Translations under genes and position numbers: made by a program
Origin: Trichoderma breve
Taxonomy: Eukaryota > Ascomycota > Sordariomycetes > Hypocreales > Hypocreaceae
NCBI RefSeq assembly: GCF_028502605.1
Contig: NC_079232.1
Span: 6,200,001 to 6,264,000 of the forward strand
Direction: 5' to 3'
DNA: 64,000 nucleotides
The notes under the pieces: model-generated
The model's database searches: none
What the model was told of the DNA's origin: nothing
The model's input: the letters and a program-made list of their open reading frames with translations, nothing else
Shown: positions 11,009-25,110 of the stretch, in pieces
How positions within the stretch are numbered: position 1 is the stretch's first letter
Layout of the letters: every line of letters starts with the position of its first letter

Positions 11009-14000
11009 GCTTCTTCTGGAATACATTGAAGGAGGTGCACGAAATGAGTTGAGACCAATGGAAGAGCGCGTCGTGTACACCGATGCTGAAGGGATCAATT
11101 TGCAGGAACGGGCGAAGGGAATTTTATATTCTCTTCTGACCGTGCCTTCAATAACCTTGGGAGCTGTATTTTTCACATTATTTCCTGGTCTTTGTCTTTT
11201 CCAGGATGCTTGCAAACCGGTGGCCGACATAATGCATGTCAAGGCGGGCCGAAGACCAACTCGACCCTCGCCAACAGCATGAGAACTCCACCCCCTGGAC
11301 GGCATTGGAGTCGTCGGATTCTCATATATGCTGTACACCCACACTTCTCATACGATTATTAGGTTTGTGTCACCAACAAGCTTCCCTTGTCCAACAATAC
11401 ACGGTACAAGGGATGCTAGTCTGAAGTGCCCTGTCCTGCGGCTTCTATGCAAACGTTCACACGGCAGACCTTGCTCATACTCAGGTACATCTGATCCCGC
11501 TCAAAATGGATCTCGGTACTGTATGTATGCTTACACTGTTGCGCGGCAGTTGGTCATCAAGTGAAGCAGGCAAGCCAGACAAACCATTCATCCTGAAGGC
11601 GCCTGAGCCACAGGTAGCTGCATGCACTGGACTCCTCCAGAGCGACCGATGCGTCCATGCCCCGTTGGCACTTCAGCTGTGCTGTGCCAGGTCCACAAAT
11701 ATATTTCAACAGTCCAGGGATGAGAGTAGACCGAAGCTGGCGTGACGTAGTAGACTTATGCAGTGCTATCAAAACGACAACGACTAAAGGGTTTTACTCT
11801 CCACTTTGGGAAGACTTAAATTAGAAATAGCAATCAGAGGGACGAAAGATACTATCCGGTCTTTCAACCTCTCTCTCGGTGTCGTACAAGTTGTATGTGA
11901 CGACCTCTCAGAGAATAGACTCACGCACTCTTGCTTTACGGGACCCCCCTGCGCCACCACGAGTATTGAATGGATACCAAGCCTCTTTGATCGGTAAAAA
12001 ATTCTGAATATGGCCGTGTTTCCACCACCCACTCCTGCTGGCGTGGAAGGAGTAGCCATGTGCATGATGGGGCTCATATACATGTAAAACCACCTTCTTG
12101 GTATTACTGCTCGAACTGCCAGGATACAGTTTTCCAGAGTCTGAAAGAGAGTCTGAGGCACGCTTGCCTGATATTCCCAGGAGGGCTTCATCTTCTTGCT
12201 CCAAAAAGCAACTCTACGAAGCCGGATCTCGGCCATACATTCGTGTATCACAGCATATAGAGAGGGCCAGAGATGAGAAATACAACAGAAGTGTGTGGCC
12301 AAGCCGTTCACGTATGATGACTCTGGTGTGCTCCAGAGGGGCATGCAAGTCGGCGACCTGAGCAAACTGCCCAACGGCGACTATTGGCAAGCCACTCAAG
12401 TGAAGGTGGGTTTCCTAGGCGTTCCTACTGGTTCTAGGCCTCGCTTGGGGCTGGATGAGGCAAACTTCATGATGCATTACATGCTTCCCTTGACTGGCGT
12501 ACGGGATACCATCCATACTACCTAGTAGCTGATGAGAACGCAACGACGGAGCCTTGGTAACCTTCCGAGGCCACTGTTGAGGTCCTCGCTGTACGGCTGT
12601 TATAGCCTGTAGACCATAGTTATGTTGTAGAAGAGTGGAAGAAAGCATCAAGGGCTCTTGCTGCCATGTGATTAGGCGGTACTCCATCGTGAGTGGGAAA
12701 TAACGGGGTGGGGCCGATTGGAGGGGCCGGACCAGCACCGGTGTGCCAGGTTTGTCGGTTGCCAATGACGGGACGTCCCCAGGCTGATGGTGTGGCGACA
12801 GGCCTCAGCGAAATGAGCACGCTTGGCCCATGCTCGAATCTTCCGTTGGGCAGGCAGTTCCTGCTGAGGCACAAGATGAGTGCTACCTAGCGTGAGCCGT
12901 CTTGATCTGTTTGTGTTTCCGTGACTGACCCGCAACAACGGAACGCCTTAACTGTGTCCAATAAGCTTGGACTTGGGCTCGTGTGAGTGGCTGGCAACTG
13001 GAAGCAACCCCCCAAGGGGCTCAGGTATCGTCCAGCATCATGCAGACTCGGTGAGTCGCCTGCAGAGGGTTGATTGGCTCTCATTTGCCAAGTTGAGTTC
13101 ATGTGGTATGCCATCATGCCAATCTGACCACCACCACCTTCACCACCACCACCACCACCACCACCACACCAAAGCTGGATTTCGGGATGCTTGCCTTGAC
13201 CTCTCCCTTCTTTGGTTCCTCTGGCTCAACGCTATAGGGCTCCAGCTACCCAGATAGCCAGGGACAGGAACCGGAATAAATTGTGCGGGGATACGTGTGA
13301 ATCCCGCCTCGAGATCTAGGGGACTAGCCAGCTGCCGAGACCTGCGCTAATGCTTTTCTGGCCACATCTAGCCAGGGATAAAGCAAACATCCGGGCTTCA
13401 GGTGCCTTTTCCCGTTTGTTCCTTCGATTCGGCTGGATGCTGCACGTCCCGTTCCTCGGAACTAGGATTAAAACGGCGCTTATCAGGCAGCTGCTTCCAT
13501 CGGCCCCAGTTACAGCCTATGGAAAGGTGGTCTGATGCTGCGTGGCTGCAGATCTCGAGTAGAGGCATGAAGTTGCTAGGGTCCTATTGTCATCAGTTGT
13601 TGTCCGTGAGAGCAACTATTAGTCGGTTCGAGTGGATCCTTGACACGGCTCTGCGTCCATGCAAACGAGCTCTAGGCAGTTCGCACGATATCACGGCTCG
13701 GACATGTTTATGCGGCTGTTTTGGGATGAATAAATCCCACCCAGAATAGGATTTTATGCTGATGTCGTTGTACATGGTTACCAGCATTCCGTCTTGTAAG
13801 CTAGTAGAGTTCGGACATGTTCATCCCATCAATGTTCGCCCTGTGACGAGCCTTCAACGTTGCCGCCGCGGCCCTCTAGGATCCACTGAAAGGGACGTCC
13901 CAATGGGAAGTTAATCAACTCGCAGTGGTGCTGGAGAACTTACAATGTATCACCCTAATTTGGGCGAAAGACGGAAGGCGCTCTTCTCCCCTCCTGCAGC

Positions 14001-16699
14001 GACCTGCATGATTCCTCTGCACCTGGAGATTAGAAACAGACAAGTACGGGCTACCCGAAGCCCTCGGCAACTGTGTCTCGACTTAGTCGAGCAGCTTTGG
14101 GCTACTTTCTCCTCTCCAAGCAGGGATAATGACCGAGTGTCGTGGTGTTCATGCTTTGATATTTGCCGCGTGTGGCATCGAGTGTTTGTGATGAGCTGAA
14201 TACAACGACCCTTCCCCTGGAATCGAACACATTTCGTATTTTGGGATACGAGTGGGTGGCTGCATTCTGAAGCCTGTTTGCATCGCTAAGCTTCGTGGGG
14301 TCGGCGTAGTGGGCAATTTGATGCAGTGGCGCTGTCCGCTATTTGTTGTCGTGGAACAGTATCTGTGGGCGACATCGTATATTGGCCAATGCCGAAAAGC
14401 AGCACTGACGTAGGAAAATTTGATTACATGCTGGGGCTGCCTTTCGGTGACCAAGAAGAGGTTTTCCTTCTCCAAGTCCTTTCTATTTCTAGAGACTTAC
14501 TGTTCCTACAACTGCCTTAGCCAAGTCCCTATACACTGTATTCGTGATGGATATGCATCCGAGCATCACTTACCAAGGCAGAAGCAGGAGAGGTAACGTA
14601 GTTTCTCATAATGCTAGCCCAATGGCTTCATTGGTGTACTGAAGTCTCGACGTCCTCGAGATTAAACCAAGCGAAGACTTGCGATTGCTAGACGTGGGTG
14701 ACACACCCCGGCGATAAGGGCGAGTCTGGAGCAACTGTTGGAACTCGGAAACCTCCAAAAAAAAAAAAAAAAGACAAGGGGCCAAGTTTCAATCACTAGG
14801 GGTGATAGAAGGCCGATTACTTTACCGCGGGTGAGGGTTGGTAGTCCTGGCCAGTGGCGAGATTGTGGCACATCTTCCCCAGATGCCTCCTGGTGCTTAA
14901 TCTTCCTTTGCGTTTCACTGGCCACCGAGAGCGATGGAGCCTCCTGCAAGTTGCATGGGACGGCACAGAGGTTGTGCTCTTGCTTGATTCCGATGAGGGC
15001 GCCTGGTCCATGTCAAGCTGAAAGGGTACAGCTAGAGTTTGTTGACGGAAGTCATGACATGAATGTTATTCGTCCAGATTGTGGATTAATTAACGTAGAT
15101 GTACGGAATAGAATGCTGAGATATCCGTACGAGAATAAGAATGAGACGGTGAATAAAAAATTGTGCTGTTAAAGTCGCCGACGCAGCAAGCTGTGCAGGT
15201 GAAAAAAAGTATCCGGACAAGCACGGCACACTCGTCAGGCCTTTACTGCGTCATCCAGCTAAGCATGCCCCTTCGGAGATCACTCCGTCACTTGTTACCA
15301 TGACCTTCCTTGATCGAAGATATTGAGCGGAGTATTCGACACAAGAGGTACAGAACGCGGGGCCATACGCGGGTATTCAGTATCAAGCCACCATGGCACG
15401 ACTTGATCCTTGAAGCCGCACTTCCAATCTATTTCCTCCAAGACTGGACAGAACAATGACCAAGAATAACGACAAGAAGTAGCGAGCTGGGGGCGGCATC
15501 GTGGCATGAGTGTGGTACAAAGCTCCGCCTTCCTGTGTGATGAGGTTTGCATAAATGGTCGGGATGAAGCATAGATGCGGCTTCGTCTGCCGCCTGTCCT
15601 CTATCCGCAGATGATTGGAGTTACCATGAAGCGCGATCTTGCAGAGATTGTGAAGCTGTAGCTATCCGTGGGAGGACTGAAACTTGGTAACACAGGCAAG
15701 CCTCATTCACTCAAAAAGGCACACCGAGATGTCGCTGTCTGGGGATGATTGGCGAGACTGAGGGCAAAGGAAAAGAGCTGGGCGTCGGTTGGCTAGCAGT
15801 GGTAGCACAGAAATGCAGCTTTCCGGTCCGAGAGTCCGTGTGTACCTTATCTAGAGCGTATTGCATGGCCTCGTACGTCCGAAGAGTGAATACGACGTTT
15901 GTTGGACGGCTGATGGCTCCGCCACCGACACGAACGAGCCGCATCTGTCAAGGCGTCAAGAGAAACACATGGTATCTCCTGAGAAGTGTCCACTGATCGT
16001 AGCACCGGGTAGTACTACGGCATCATGACAAGAAAACGTTTGCTTCCAGGCTGCCATTTGCACGCCAGAGCATCCATGGGTATGGGGATATCGCTCCGTA
16101 TGTAGTTGTTGCAGCTTTCTAATCCGGGGTAATCCAGCAATTCGGGGCAATTCATTCCAGGCGGCGCGATCCAAGTCGCCGCACTTGCTTAGTGCAAGGT
16201 ACAGCTCCACGCAATACGCACAGCATGGATGCTAAAGTGAGCAAGTGAGCTTCATGTCAGCACCAGACGGTCCATTTCACCTCTGTTTTAGCTGGGCTCC
16301 ACTTGAATCGCACAGGCCCTACAGTAAGCCTCGCCAGCAGGGTTGGATTCAGTGTGGGGATCATAATGGACTTGCTGGCCTCTTCATCGTCTTTCCGCAT
16401 GCAAGCACGGGAAGCATGGAGTACTAGTACCTGCTGAACTGCCGATATTGGACTGCGCTAGGCTTTGCCTTATTTCATTCCCTTTTCTTCGGTCCTGCTT
16501 GGCGGATCGTCTCTTCCATTGCCGGTGGGTCCTGTCTCGGAGAGCTTCACTATTATCGCGCGGCGTTTTGCTTGGTACTGAGCACGAACCAGCAGCATCT
16601 CATTGTCTCGGGGCTGGTTGTCCATCTTTCCCCTCCTTTGTCTTGTCTATTGTCGTACAGATTAGCCAATTCGTTGGTTGGCCATCCCGTGTCGGCACC
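11009..16699. other. 5.7-kb gene-poor stretch
   Basis: No gene recognised. The longest frames (for example about 196 codons on - at 11784-12374 and 144 codons on + at 14738-15172) have no motif and unbiased codon use. Visible features are a (CAC)n tract at about 13125-13168 and a 16-A run at about 14757-14773. The last few hundred bases are presumably the promoter of the MFS transporter at 16700. Confidence 0.5.
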
Positions 16700-18232
16700 A
16701 TGGTAGCCGTCGAGCCTGCTACGCGGAAGCGTGTGCTTCGGGTTATCATCGTGTCCCTTCTTCTAGATTTGGTAAGCCACAGCAACTGGGAGGAGGCATC
16801 GTGAGCATCGATCATACCTGTACATAGATGGCTGATTTGGGAGGCACCCAGATATCGTTCACGTTTATCCTCCCACTGTTCCCCAAGCTCTTGGAGTTCT
16901 ATCGGGATCGCGAGGCTCCCAACCTGATCCACCATGACGCTTCTCATGCCACTCTCCTCCAACAGGTCCTCGGAGGGCTGAATGCATACAAGGCGTCCTT
17001 CTCTCGACCCATCGATTCCCGATATGACATTGTCCTTCTCGGTGGAGCACTGGGGTCCTTGTTTTCGTAAGTATCTGGTAACGTCCCTGCACATCATGGG
17101 CTCACCTTGAGGAGGGGCCTGCGACTTGTTGTTTCAGCTACTAACAAGATATGGTTACAGCCTCCTGCAAGCCATCGCGTCTCCCATGATCGGTCACTTT
17201 TCTGACCGCTACGGCCGTCGCTATGCGCTGCTTGCATCCATGTGTGGAAACATGGTGTCTGTGCTCCTATGGGTTGTGGCAGTCGACTTCCGCACCTTTG
17301 TAGCCAGCCGTGTTGTGGGTGGCCTTTCCGAGGGCAATGTTCAGCTTGCTACCGCCATGGCTAGCGATATCTCCGATGAAAGCACACGAGGATCCACCAT
17401 GGCAATCATCGGCGCATGTTTCTCGGTTGCCTTTACCTTTGGGCCAGGCCTAGGGGCATGGTTGAGCACGGTTGCCACTGCATGGGCGAATCCTTTTGCA
17501 GTGGCAGCAGGATTCAGTCTGGTCTTGATCTCCGTCGAGACGCTGTACCTGTACTTTTGCTTGCCAGAAACTCTGCCATCTTTGGTTGGTGGTGTGGCAG
17601 CCAAGGCAAACGCGCCCGGCAAGAAGGATGGAGAGACCAAGGAAGTGACGCGGACGAACTCACGCTTCCTGCTTTATGCAACCCATTTTGTGTTTCTGCT
17701 GTTCTTCTCAGGAATGGAGACGTCCCTATCCTTTATGACGTATGATTTGTTCCAGTTCACCTCTGGGAAGAATGGTAGGCTGCTTGGATACATTGGCCTG
17801 GTAGCTTCTGTGTTCCAGGGAGGCATCACTCGCCGACTGACCCCCCTTTTGTCCGTACGTATCGGCACCATCGCCTGTCTCACAGCCTTTATTCTCCTCA
17901 GCCGTCTTTCCACCCTTGGAGGCCTATATGCCGCAGCGACCTGTCTCGCCATCACATCAGCGACAGTTGTGACGGGCCTCAACGCTCTTAGCAGCTTCGA
18001 AGCCAACGAGCACGAACGCGGAAGCAAGCTAGGCATCATGCGGAGCTGGGGCCAGCTGGGTCGTGGATTGGGACCGATTGTATTCACAAGCGTATACTGG
18101 TGGGCAGGGAGAGAGTATGCGTACACCATGGGTTCCATGGGTGCCCTTGTCGTTGTCACAATCGCATTTCTGGGTTTGAAGGCTCCCAAGGGAATGACTG
18201 CACCAAAGGCGACTGGAAAGAAGAGTCCGTAG
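16700..18232 (+). CDS. MFS transporter, MFSD10/TetA-like (DHA1)
   Basis: Three exons: 16700-16771, 16828-17066 and 17161-18232, giving 460 aa. Both introns have GTAAGC/GTAAGT donors, and the second has a perfect CTAAC branch followed by TTACAG. The protein is a 12-helix major facilitator. The motif A loop between helices 2 and 3 reads GHFSDRYGRR, helix 4 is followed by GGLSEGNVQLATAMASD, and helix 5 carries the antiporter motif C (GPGLGAW). The SEGNVQLATA block is shared with human MFSD10/TETRAN and bacterial TetA, so this is a drug:H+ antiporter-type (DHA1) carrier; substrate unknown. The central loop (about residues 230-255) is Lys/Glu-rich, as usual between the two six-helix halves. Phases agree across both junctions and frame is unbroken. 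Confidence 0.85.
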
Positions 18233-18774
18233 GATCAACGTAGGAGGATGAGGATTCGGTCTTCTACCTGGCGATAGAAGCTCACTGTGATGCAGCATAA
18301 GAAGAGGAATGGAGAGACAAGACGGTGAAATTGCCAAAGTATAAACTGATAGAAGAGAGCGAGCGATTGTACAGTAACAGATGCACGCAAATCGAACAAG
18401 TAGATGTAGAGCTGAAATAATGGTCATTCAACGAGAGAAAACGAACGTCTTTGTTATTTTAGAATTATCTCAATACCTAATGTGTCGTCCATCGCTTAGC
18501 AATATTGTGAGGAAAGAACCGGGCAAGTGAATGCCCCAGGCATCCAGACGCCAGGGGAAGTACTGCCGAATGTCTACATTAAGAGAGTAACATTCTAACA
18601 AGATGAATAGGTATGCATGCCCAGAAAATCATGGCTCTATAAACGCAGAGGCAATCTACATGGCAAGGCAAAAAAAAAAAAATAAAAAAAAAATAAAAAA
18701 AATAGCAAGGAATTGCCTAGGAGAAGAAAAAGAAGAAAAAAAGAGATGGCCGATCAGAAATCGAACCACCGTAT
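18233..18774. other. Intergenic, A-rich tract
   Basis: The 3' flank of the MFS transporter and the 3' flank of the tRNA-like gene (which is on -). On the + strand, a long A-rich tract at 18669-18705 is T-rich on the minus strand and would act as a Pol III terminator for the tRNA-like gene. Nothing else seen. Confidence 0.4.
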
Positions 18775-18863
18775 GCCCGCACCCGGATTTGCACCAGGAT
18801 CCTTGGCTATCACCTACGCAGAGAGAATAGGAGTCCAACGAGTTGCTCTTACTCTATACGGGC
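18775..18863 (-). tRNA. tRNA-Arg(CCU)-like gene with intron, possibly degenerate
   Basis: Read on the minus strand, the acceptor halves GCCCGTA and TGCGGGC pair over 7 bp (one G-U). The D stem is GAGT/ACTC. The T arm CCTGG-TGCAAAT-CCGGG forms 5 bp. The anticodon loop reads CTCCTA with anticodon CCU (Arg). The 3' half of the anticodon stem (GCCAA) resumes after about 17-19 extra bases, the usual place for a fungal tRNA intron (after position 37). Oddities: the T loop has TGC instead of TTC, the D loop lacks the GG pair, and the 31-39 pair is A-G. It is either a divergent functional tRNA or a pseudogene. A T-rich tract on the minus strand lies downstream. Confidence 0.5.
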
Positions 18864-19286
18864 GCCAGCTTGAACCACTCGACCATACGGAACAGCAGTT
18901 CTGTTGGGACAAGAGGTACATATCGGGGCTTATAAGGGACAGGAAGGCGGTAAAGGGACGGGAGTGCTGGCAGCTGCCTGGACGCTGAGGTGGTACCGTT
19001 GGGGGCTGGGACACACAAGCAAATATCAATGCTCCAGGACGACGGCAAACGGAGAGGCAAGATTGTCCATCAGTGACCCATGTAGGAACAATGAGTAATA
19101 TTAGAGGGAGAGAGGCTCTATGAGTACTCTTCTCTTTCTTCAGGAAATATTGATCCTACCAGCTTCATTGTTAACCAGGTGTAGACTAACATGTAGGTTG
19201 AATTGAAGTCTTACCATTATTCCAATCTTTGCCATGACCAGGAACCGATGACGATTCGTATCTCATCTGTTTGTCTTAACATACTA
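18864..19286. other. Intergenic, nothing recognised
   Basis: Stretch between the tRNA-like gene and the hairpin region. No gene, repeat or motif seen. Confidence 0.4.
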
Positions 19287-19334
19287 AAGGACTACAGCCG
19301 ACGAAACTAGGTAGTTTTGCCTTCTGTAGTCCTT
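19287..19334. repeat. 11-bp inverted repeat (hairpin)
   Basis: AAGGACTACAG at 19287-19297 is matched exactly by CTGTAGTCCTT at 19324-19334, with a 26-nt loop that contains its own small hairpin (AAACT AGGT AGTTT). It lies just upstream of the much longer palindrome at 19373. Confidence 0.7.
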
Positions 19335-19372
19335 CCTGACATGAAGGCTGACATTGGAGCGATTAAGCAAGC

Positions 19373-19562
19373 CCACCGTCTTCCACTTCTCATCTGCCGA
19401 ATTGTGCTTCATATCCGATGATTTTTGAGTTACTCAGCGACGACCACGGCAATTGCAAGAGTACTTTGAGAACCCTGCAATTGCCCAGGTCGTTGCGGAG
19501 TATCTCAAAAAATCTCCGAATAAGTAGCATATCTCTGCAGATGAGAAGTGGAAACTGGTGGT
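19373..19562. repeat. Long imperfect palindrome / hairpin (~85-bp arms)
   Basis: The two halves are near-complete reverse complements. CCACTTCTCATCTGC at about 19383 pairs with GCAGATGAGAAGTGG ending at about 19551. TTTTTGAG pairs with CTCAAAAAA, GCGACGACC with GGTCGTTGC, and GGCAATTGCA (19448-19457) with TGCAATTGCC (19476-19485). The loop is about 18 nt. A transcript would fold into a single long stem with scattered mismatches. No coding potential. It could be a small foldback (MITE-like) element or a small-RNA precursor. Confidence 0.8.
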
Positions 19563-22160
19563 ACGAATGAATGAACCGGAAATGGCATAGGCAAGTAAGC
19601 CATGAGTGTACCGTTCAACTCTCTGGTGAGTCCCAGTTGAAAGACTCTTTAGAGGGAGGGGCATTCAGATGCACAAAGTATTCTTTACTGTAACACATCA
19701 ATGTATGACCATCTTGAGACTTTGGAGTGGAAGCCCATGTGAGGCAGTTATATGTCATCGCAAATTATGGGGCGTTTGCCCGGAGATGGAAAACAGATTG
19801 CTCGCCGGCCGAATAGAAGTAAAGTAAAGATACGGCCGTGGCTCTGCTTTAGAGATTCGATAGCCTCATGACAAAGCTCGAGGTGGTTCTCCTTCCTGTA
19901 GCTTGATAGCTTAGCAATTGAGCAGATATTCAATGCTTCGTCAATCAACGGCGACTACACAGGTCATACATAGCAGTCAGAGCCACCCTAGATCCGATGA
20001 TCAAAGGCCCGGCTTGCCTCCTGCTCAAACACCAGCCCGGCCGTAACAGCCTTACACAGGACTTGGATATGAGAGAACTCAAACTCACGAGGGACAGAAG
20101 GTTTCCCTGGATGCCTTTAAGAGTCACACCGAAGCAGCTTTGTTGGTCGATCAAGTTAAGCTTCAGCTATGCCATCGATAACGGGACGGATGGGCCCACG
20201 CTAGCTAAAGAAGCTGGGCTCCGACTAACAATAAATACCACGGCGCTTGCAAGCCCCGACGGCAAATTGATCCGTGTCTAATTCAGCAAGTGAAGCACTG
20301 GGTACTGGCTGCTTCAGACGCGCAGATGCATCATCAACGTGGTCGAAATCTTTTGGACGGGGCTGCAGCAGCTTCAAATACTGATACGCACGGGACCGCC
20401 CCCTCACTCCCAACAGACTTTTTCAGGCACTATTTCTGATACATGGGCTCCATACTATTTGAGGCTGCACCTCTTATTCGGCGTTTTCCAAAAGGAACCG
20501 AAGAAGTACTGTACATAGGTTGATAAATAGATAGATCAGAACTTGGCAGAGGAAAAAAAACCTGCAGGCGGTGGCAATGCCCAGGTGATGGGATAGAATG
20601 CATGAAGTGGGGGGTGTTGACGTTTCAGTGTGGGCTTGGAAAAAGAGTGAGCATGAATGGAGGGGCTGATGGAGGGGTAACATGTGAGTGGGAGTGAGAA
20701 AAAACCCCATCGAGAGCGGGAAAAATGGCTCTGGCGATATCATATATTTTACAGGGGAGTCGAATTACTAGTCCTACTGCAGTAGCTGCAAGTGATGATG
20801 GCGGAGCTAGAGAGACCGAGTCCATGTAAGGGATATGGAGATGGTCAACTGGGTTCTGAAGATGGACACTCACACAGCACCACTCTGTCGAGAAGAAGAG
20901 CACATCAGCCCAGTCGTTTTCGCCACAGGCATTTCCACCAAATGATCAAAACACAGCGAGAGTCGAAAACATCATAACATGCTCATCACGACGGCTTCAC
21001 ACACCGCCTTTGACTCACTCCTGTGGTGTAACAGCCTCGCGATGTGGGAGATAAGGAGATATGAGGTACCAGTACTTCATCCTTGGTGAAACCCAAACGA
21101 CAGCGGCGAGTTGGGCAAAAACTGGCGCGCGCCAGTAGCTGGAGTGTGGGTGGATTGGGCCGTGAAGAGGAAAAAAAAAAAATCAACGGGGGGAATGTAC
21201 TCCGTAGCAGCAGGCCAAATCGTAGAATACAGCTTCACTTTGGTATCAGAGCATGGCCCCATACCATCTGATTTCTTTATGTGTCCTTTTCTCCTGTTTT
21301 ACTTTCTGTTTGTGTCACACCGAGTTGAATTTGAAGCGTTTGTGAAATCATGTAAAGTGGCCGATGACTCCTCGAGATATGCCTGGAATACGTAGGAGCA
21401 GATTGATTAGCATTTACTGGGTACTGGGTACACACGGCGAACAGAGCGGTGCGTAGCGGTGGGAGTGCGTATGCACTGGCACCCCGTACTGCAGAAAGGA
21501 TAGGTTCGCTGAAACTGAAAGTGCTGCAAGTGATAACCGCCATCATTTTAGGCACCAGGCTGGCGCTTCACATCTCGGACCTCGAACGACGCCGTCATTT
21601 GAGCCGTGATAGAACTCTGCGACTACTCGTACTCGTACGGTGATCGCCTCCAAACTTGCAAGGGATTCCAAGGCTTCCATCGGTCTGACTCTTGCTTGTT
21701 TGTATGTACTCCTCAGCTTCGTCCGTACTGTACGTTCCACCATCATACCAGATCGTATCGTGGCGGGCACTTAACAAGGGCGAGCTCCAATCGCAGCATC
21801 CCATTGGCCAGATCGCCCACAGCCACCAAGGCCGCTCAGGCGAGAAAAAAAATTCTTGCGGATTTGCAGTTGCGTTGAGTGGGAAACGGGAGGGCAGAGA
21901 AAAATATTATTCGTTGGGGCTCGCTCGTTAGGGCTAGACCATGCCGCTTATTTTGCCCCTCCTTAAGGCTTTTTTTCACAAGCCCCGTTTGCTGCCCCGC
22001 GCGTGGCAGAAAAAAAAAAGCACAGAGCAATAGCGCTGCACCCCTCCACCCCTCCGCCCACCACCTTTTAAATCTCTTCTTCCCACCGTCTGCTTTCGAA
22101 ATTTTCTTCTCTTCTGCTCTTCGTCTCGCATACCCGGTTCAAGCATCCGATCTGCGAATT
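19563..22160. other. Intergenic leading into tef1 promoter
   Basis: No gene seen in about 2.6 kb. The last several hundred bases become strongly pyrimidine-rich (for example CACCCCTCCACCCCTCCGCCC near 22040, followed by CT-rich blocks), as expected of a strong constitutive filamentous-fungal promoter. A TTTTAAATCTC block at about 22065 may serve as the TATA region. Confidence 0.5.
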
Positions 22161-22289
22161 GTATGTGCCGCCTCTCCCTTCGCCCTGGCTTTGGTGATTC
22201 CATCTTCCAACACCTGGAACAACATCGCCATCATCATCATCATCATCATCGTCTGAGGAACATCTCCAGCTGACTCTACTTGCCTCCAG
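22161..22289 (+). other. Probable 5'-UTR intron of tef1
   Basis: GTATGT at 22161, a CTGAC branch-like sequence at about 22270 and the acceptor CTCCAG ending at 22289 define a plausible 129-bp leader intron 52 bp before the start codon. It contains a run of seven CAT triplets. Inferred from splice signals only; the alternative acceptor TTTTAG a few bases further is possible. Confidence 0.45.
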
Positions 22290-22341
22290 TACTTTTAGTC
22301 AAGGACTACACAGCTCACGCTAAATTTCACAAACCGCAAAA

Positions 22342-24310
<1,969 letters not shown>

Positions 24311-25110
24311 GCGATACCCATCATCACCACCTGATGTTCTGGGGTCCCTCGTGAGGTTTCTCCAGTGGGGCACCGTTGCGCTCACTTCTACGACGAAACG
24401 ATCAATGTTGCTATGCATGAGCACTCGACTATGTATCGAGGCACGTTAATTGAGAGGCTGGGAATAAGGGTTCCATCAGAACTTCTCCGGGAATGCAAAA
24501 CAAAAGGGAACGAAAAAAAATTAGATAGAAGTTAATTGATGACTTCACAACCAATTCTGTGTCTCGCTCCGTACTGATGTGTGATGTTGCGTAAATTGTC
24601 TGCCTTAAGAGTTCAGATCGTGATGTGCCCACGTGTTGACGGTTGATGTTACAGGCTGTGCTTGCTCCTTGTGCGCTGTAGTCTAGGGGTGCTTAGTGGA
24701 CTAGAGGTGCTAACAGCACTTGTCTACAGGCTGTTAGGCTCGCTGTAGGTCTCCGCTACAGGAGCCGAACTACAGCCCACTGGAGAGAAAAAAAGACGCC
24801 TGTTGACCCGACAGGTACTCTTCCATTGACATTCATGATACCATCAACACTCAACTAGTGCTGCTTTGAAGCAATCATTGTCAGCTGTTTATGCAAAAGC
24901 CAAAATCCATTTCCATCTCCAAAATTAGTCGCACAAATTACTGTGAAGACTATAGATCTATATATGTGTATCATGTGTTTATGTACAGGGCATCGTGAGA
25001 GGGGAATCGTTGCTTCATCTAAAAACGCCATTGTAATGTCCTTGCCCGTGACACCATCGATGCACTCTTGATAACCAAAATTTCATCTTACTTTTCTTTC
25101 CATGCTATTT
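24311..25110. other. tef1 3' flank with repeats and hairpin
   Basis: Between the convergent tef1 and SLS1 stops. It contains a degenerate direct repeat (CTAGGGGTGCTTA / CTAGAGGTGCTAA, about 24683-24713) and a hairpin at 24737-24766 (GGCTC-g-CTGTAG pairing with CTACAG-GAGCC around a 7-nt loop). No gene seen. Confidence 0.55.

Noticed and set aside
11784..12374. 196-codon frame on the minus strand
   Set aside because: No motif, odd Cys/Met/His-rich composition, no promoter signs.
13125..13168. (CAC)n block as a possible CRISPR or minisatellite
   Set aside because: A plain trinucleotide microsatellite without spacers.
14200..14280. Possible minus-strand tRNA from GGAATCGAACAC
   Set aside because: No acceptor or anticodon stem can be built around it.
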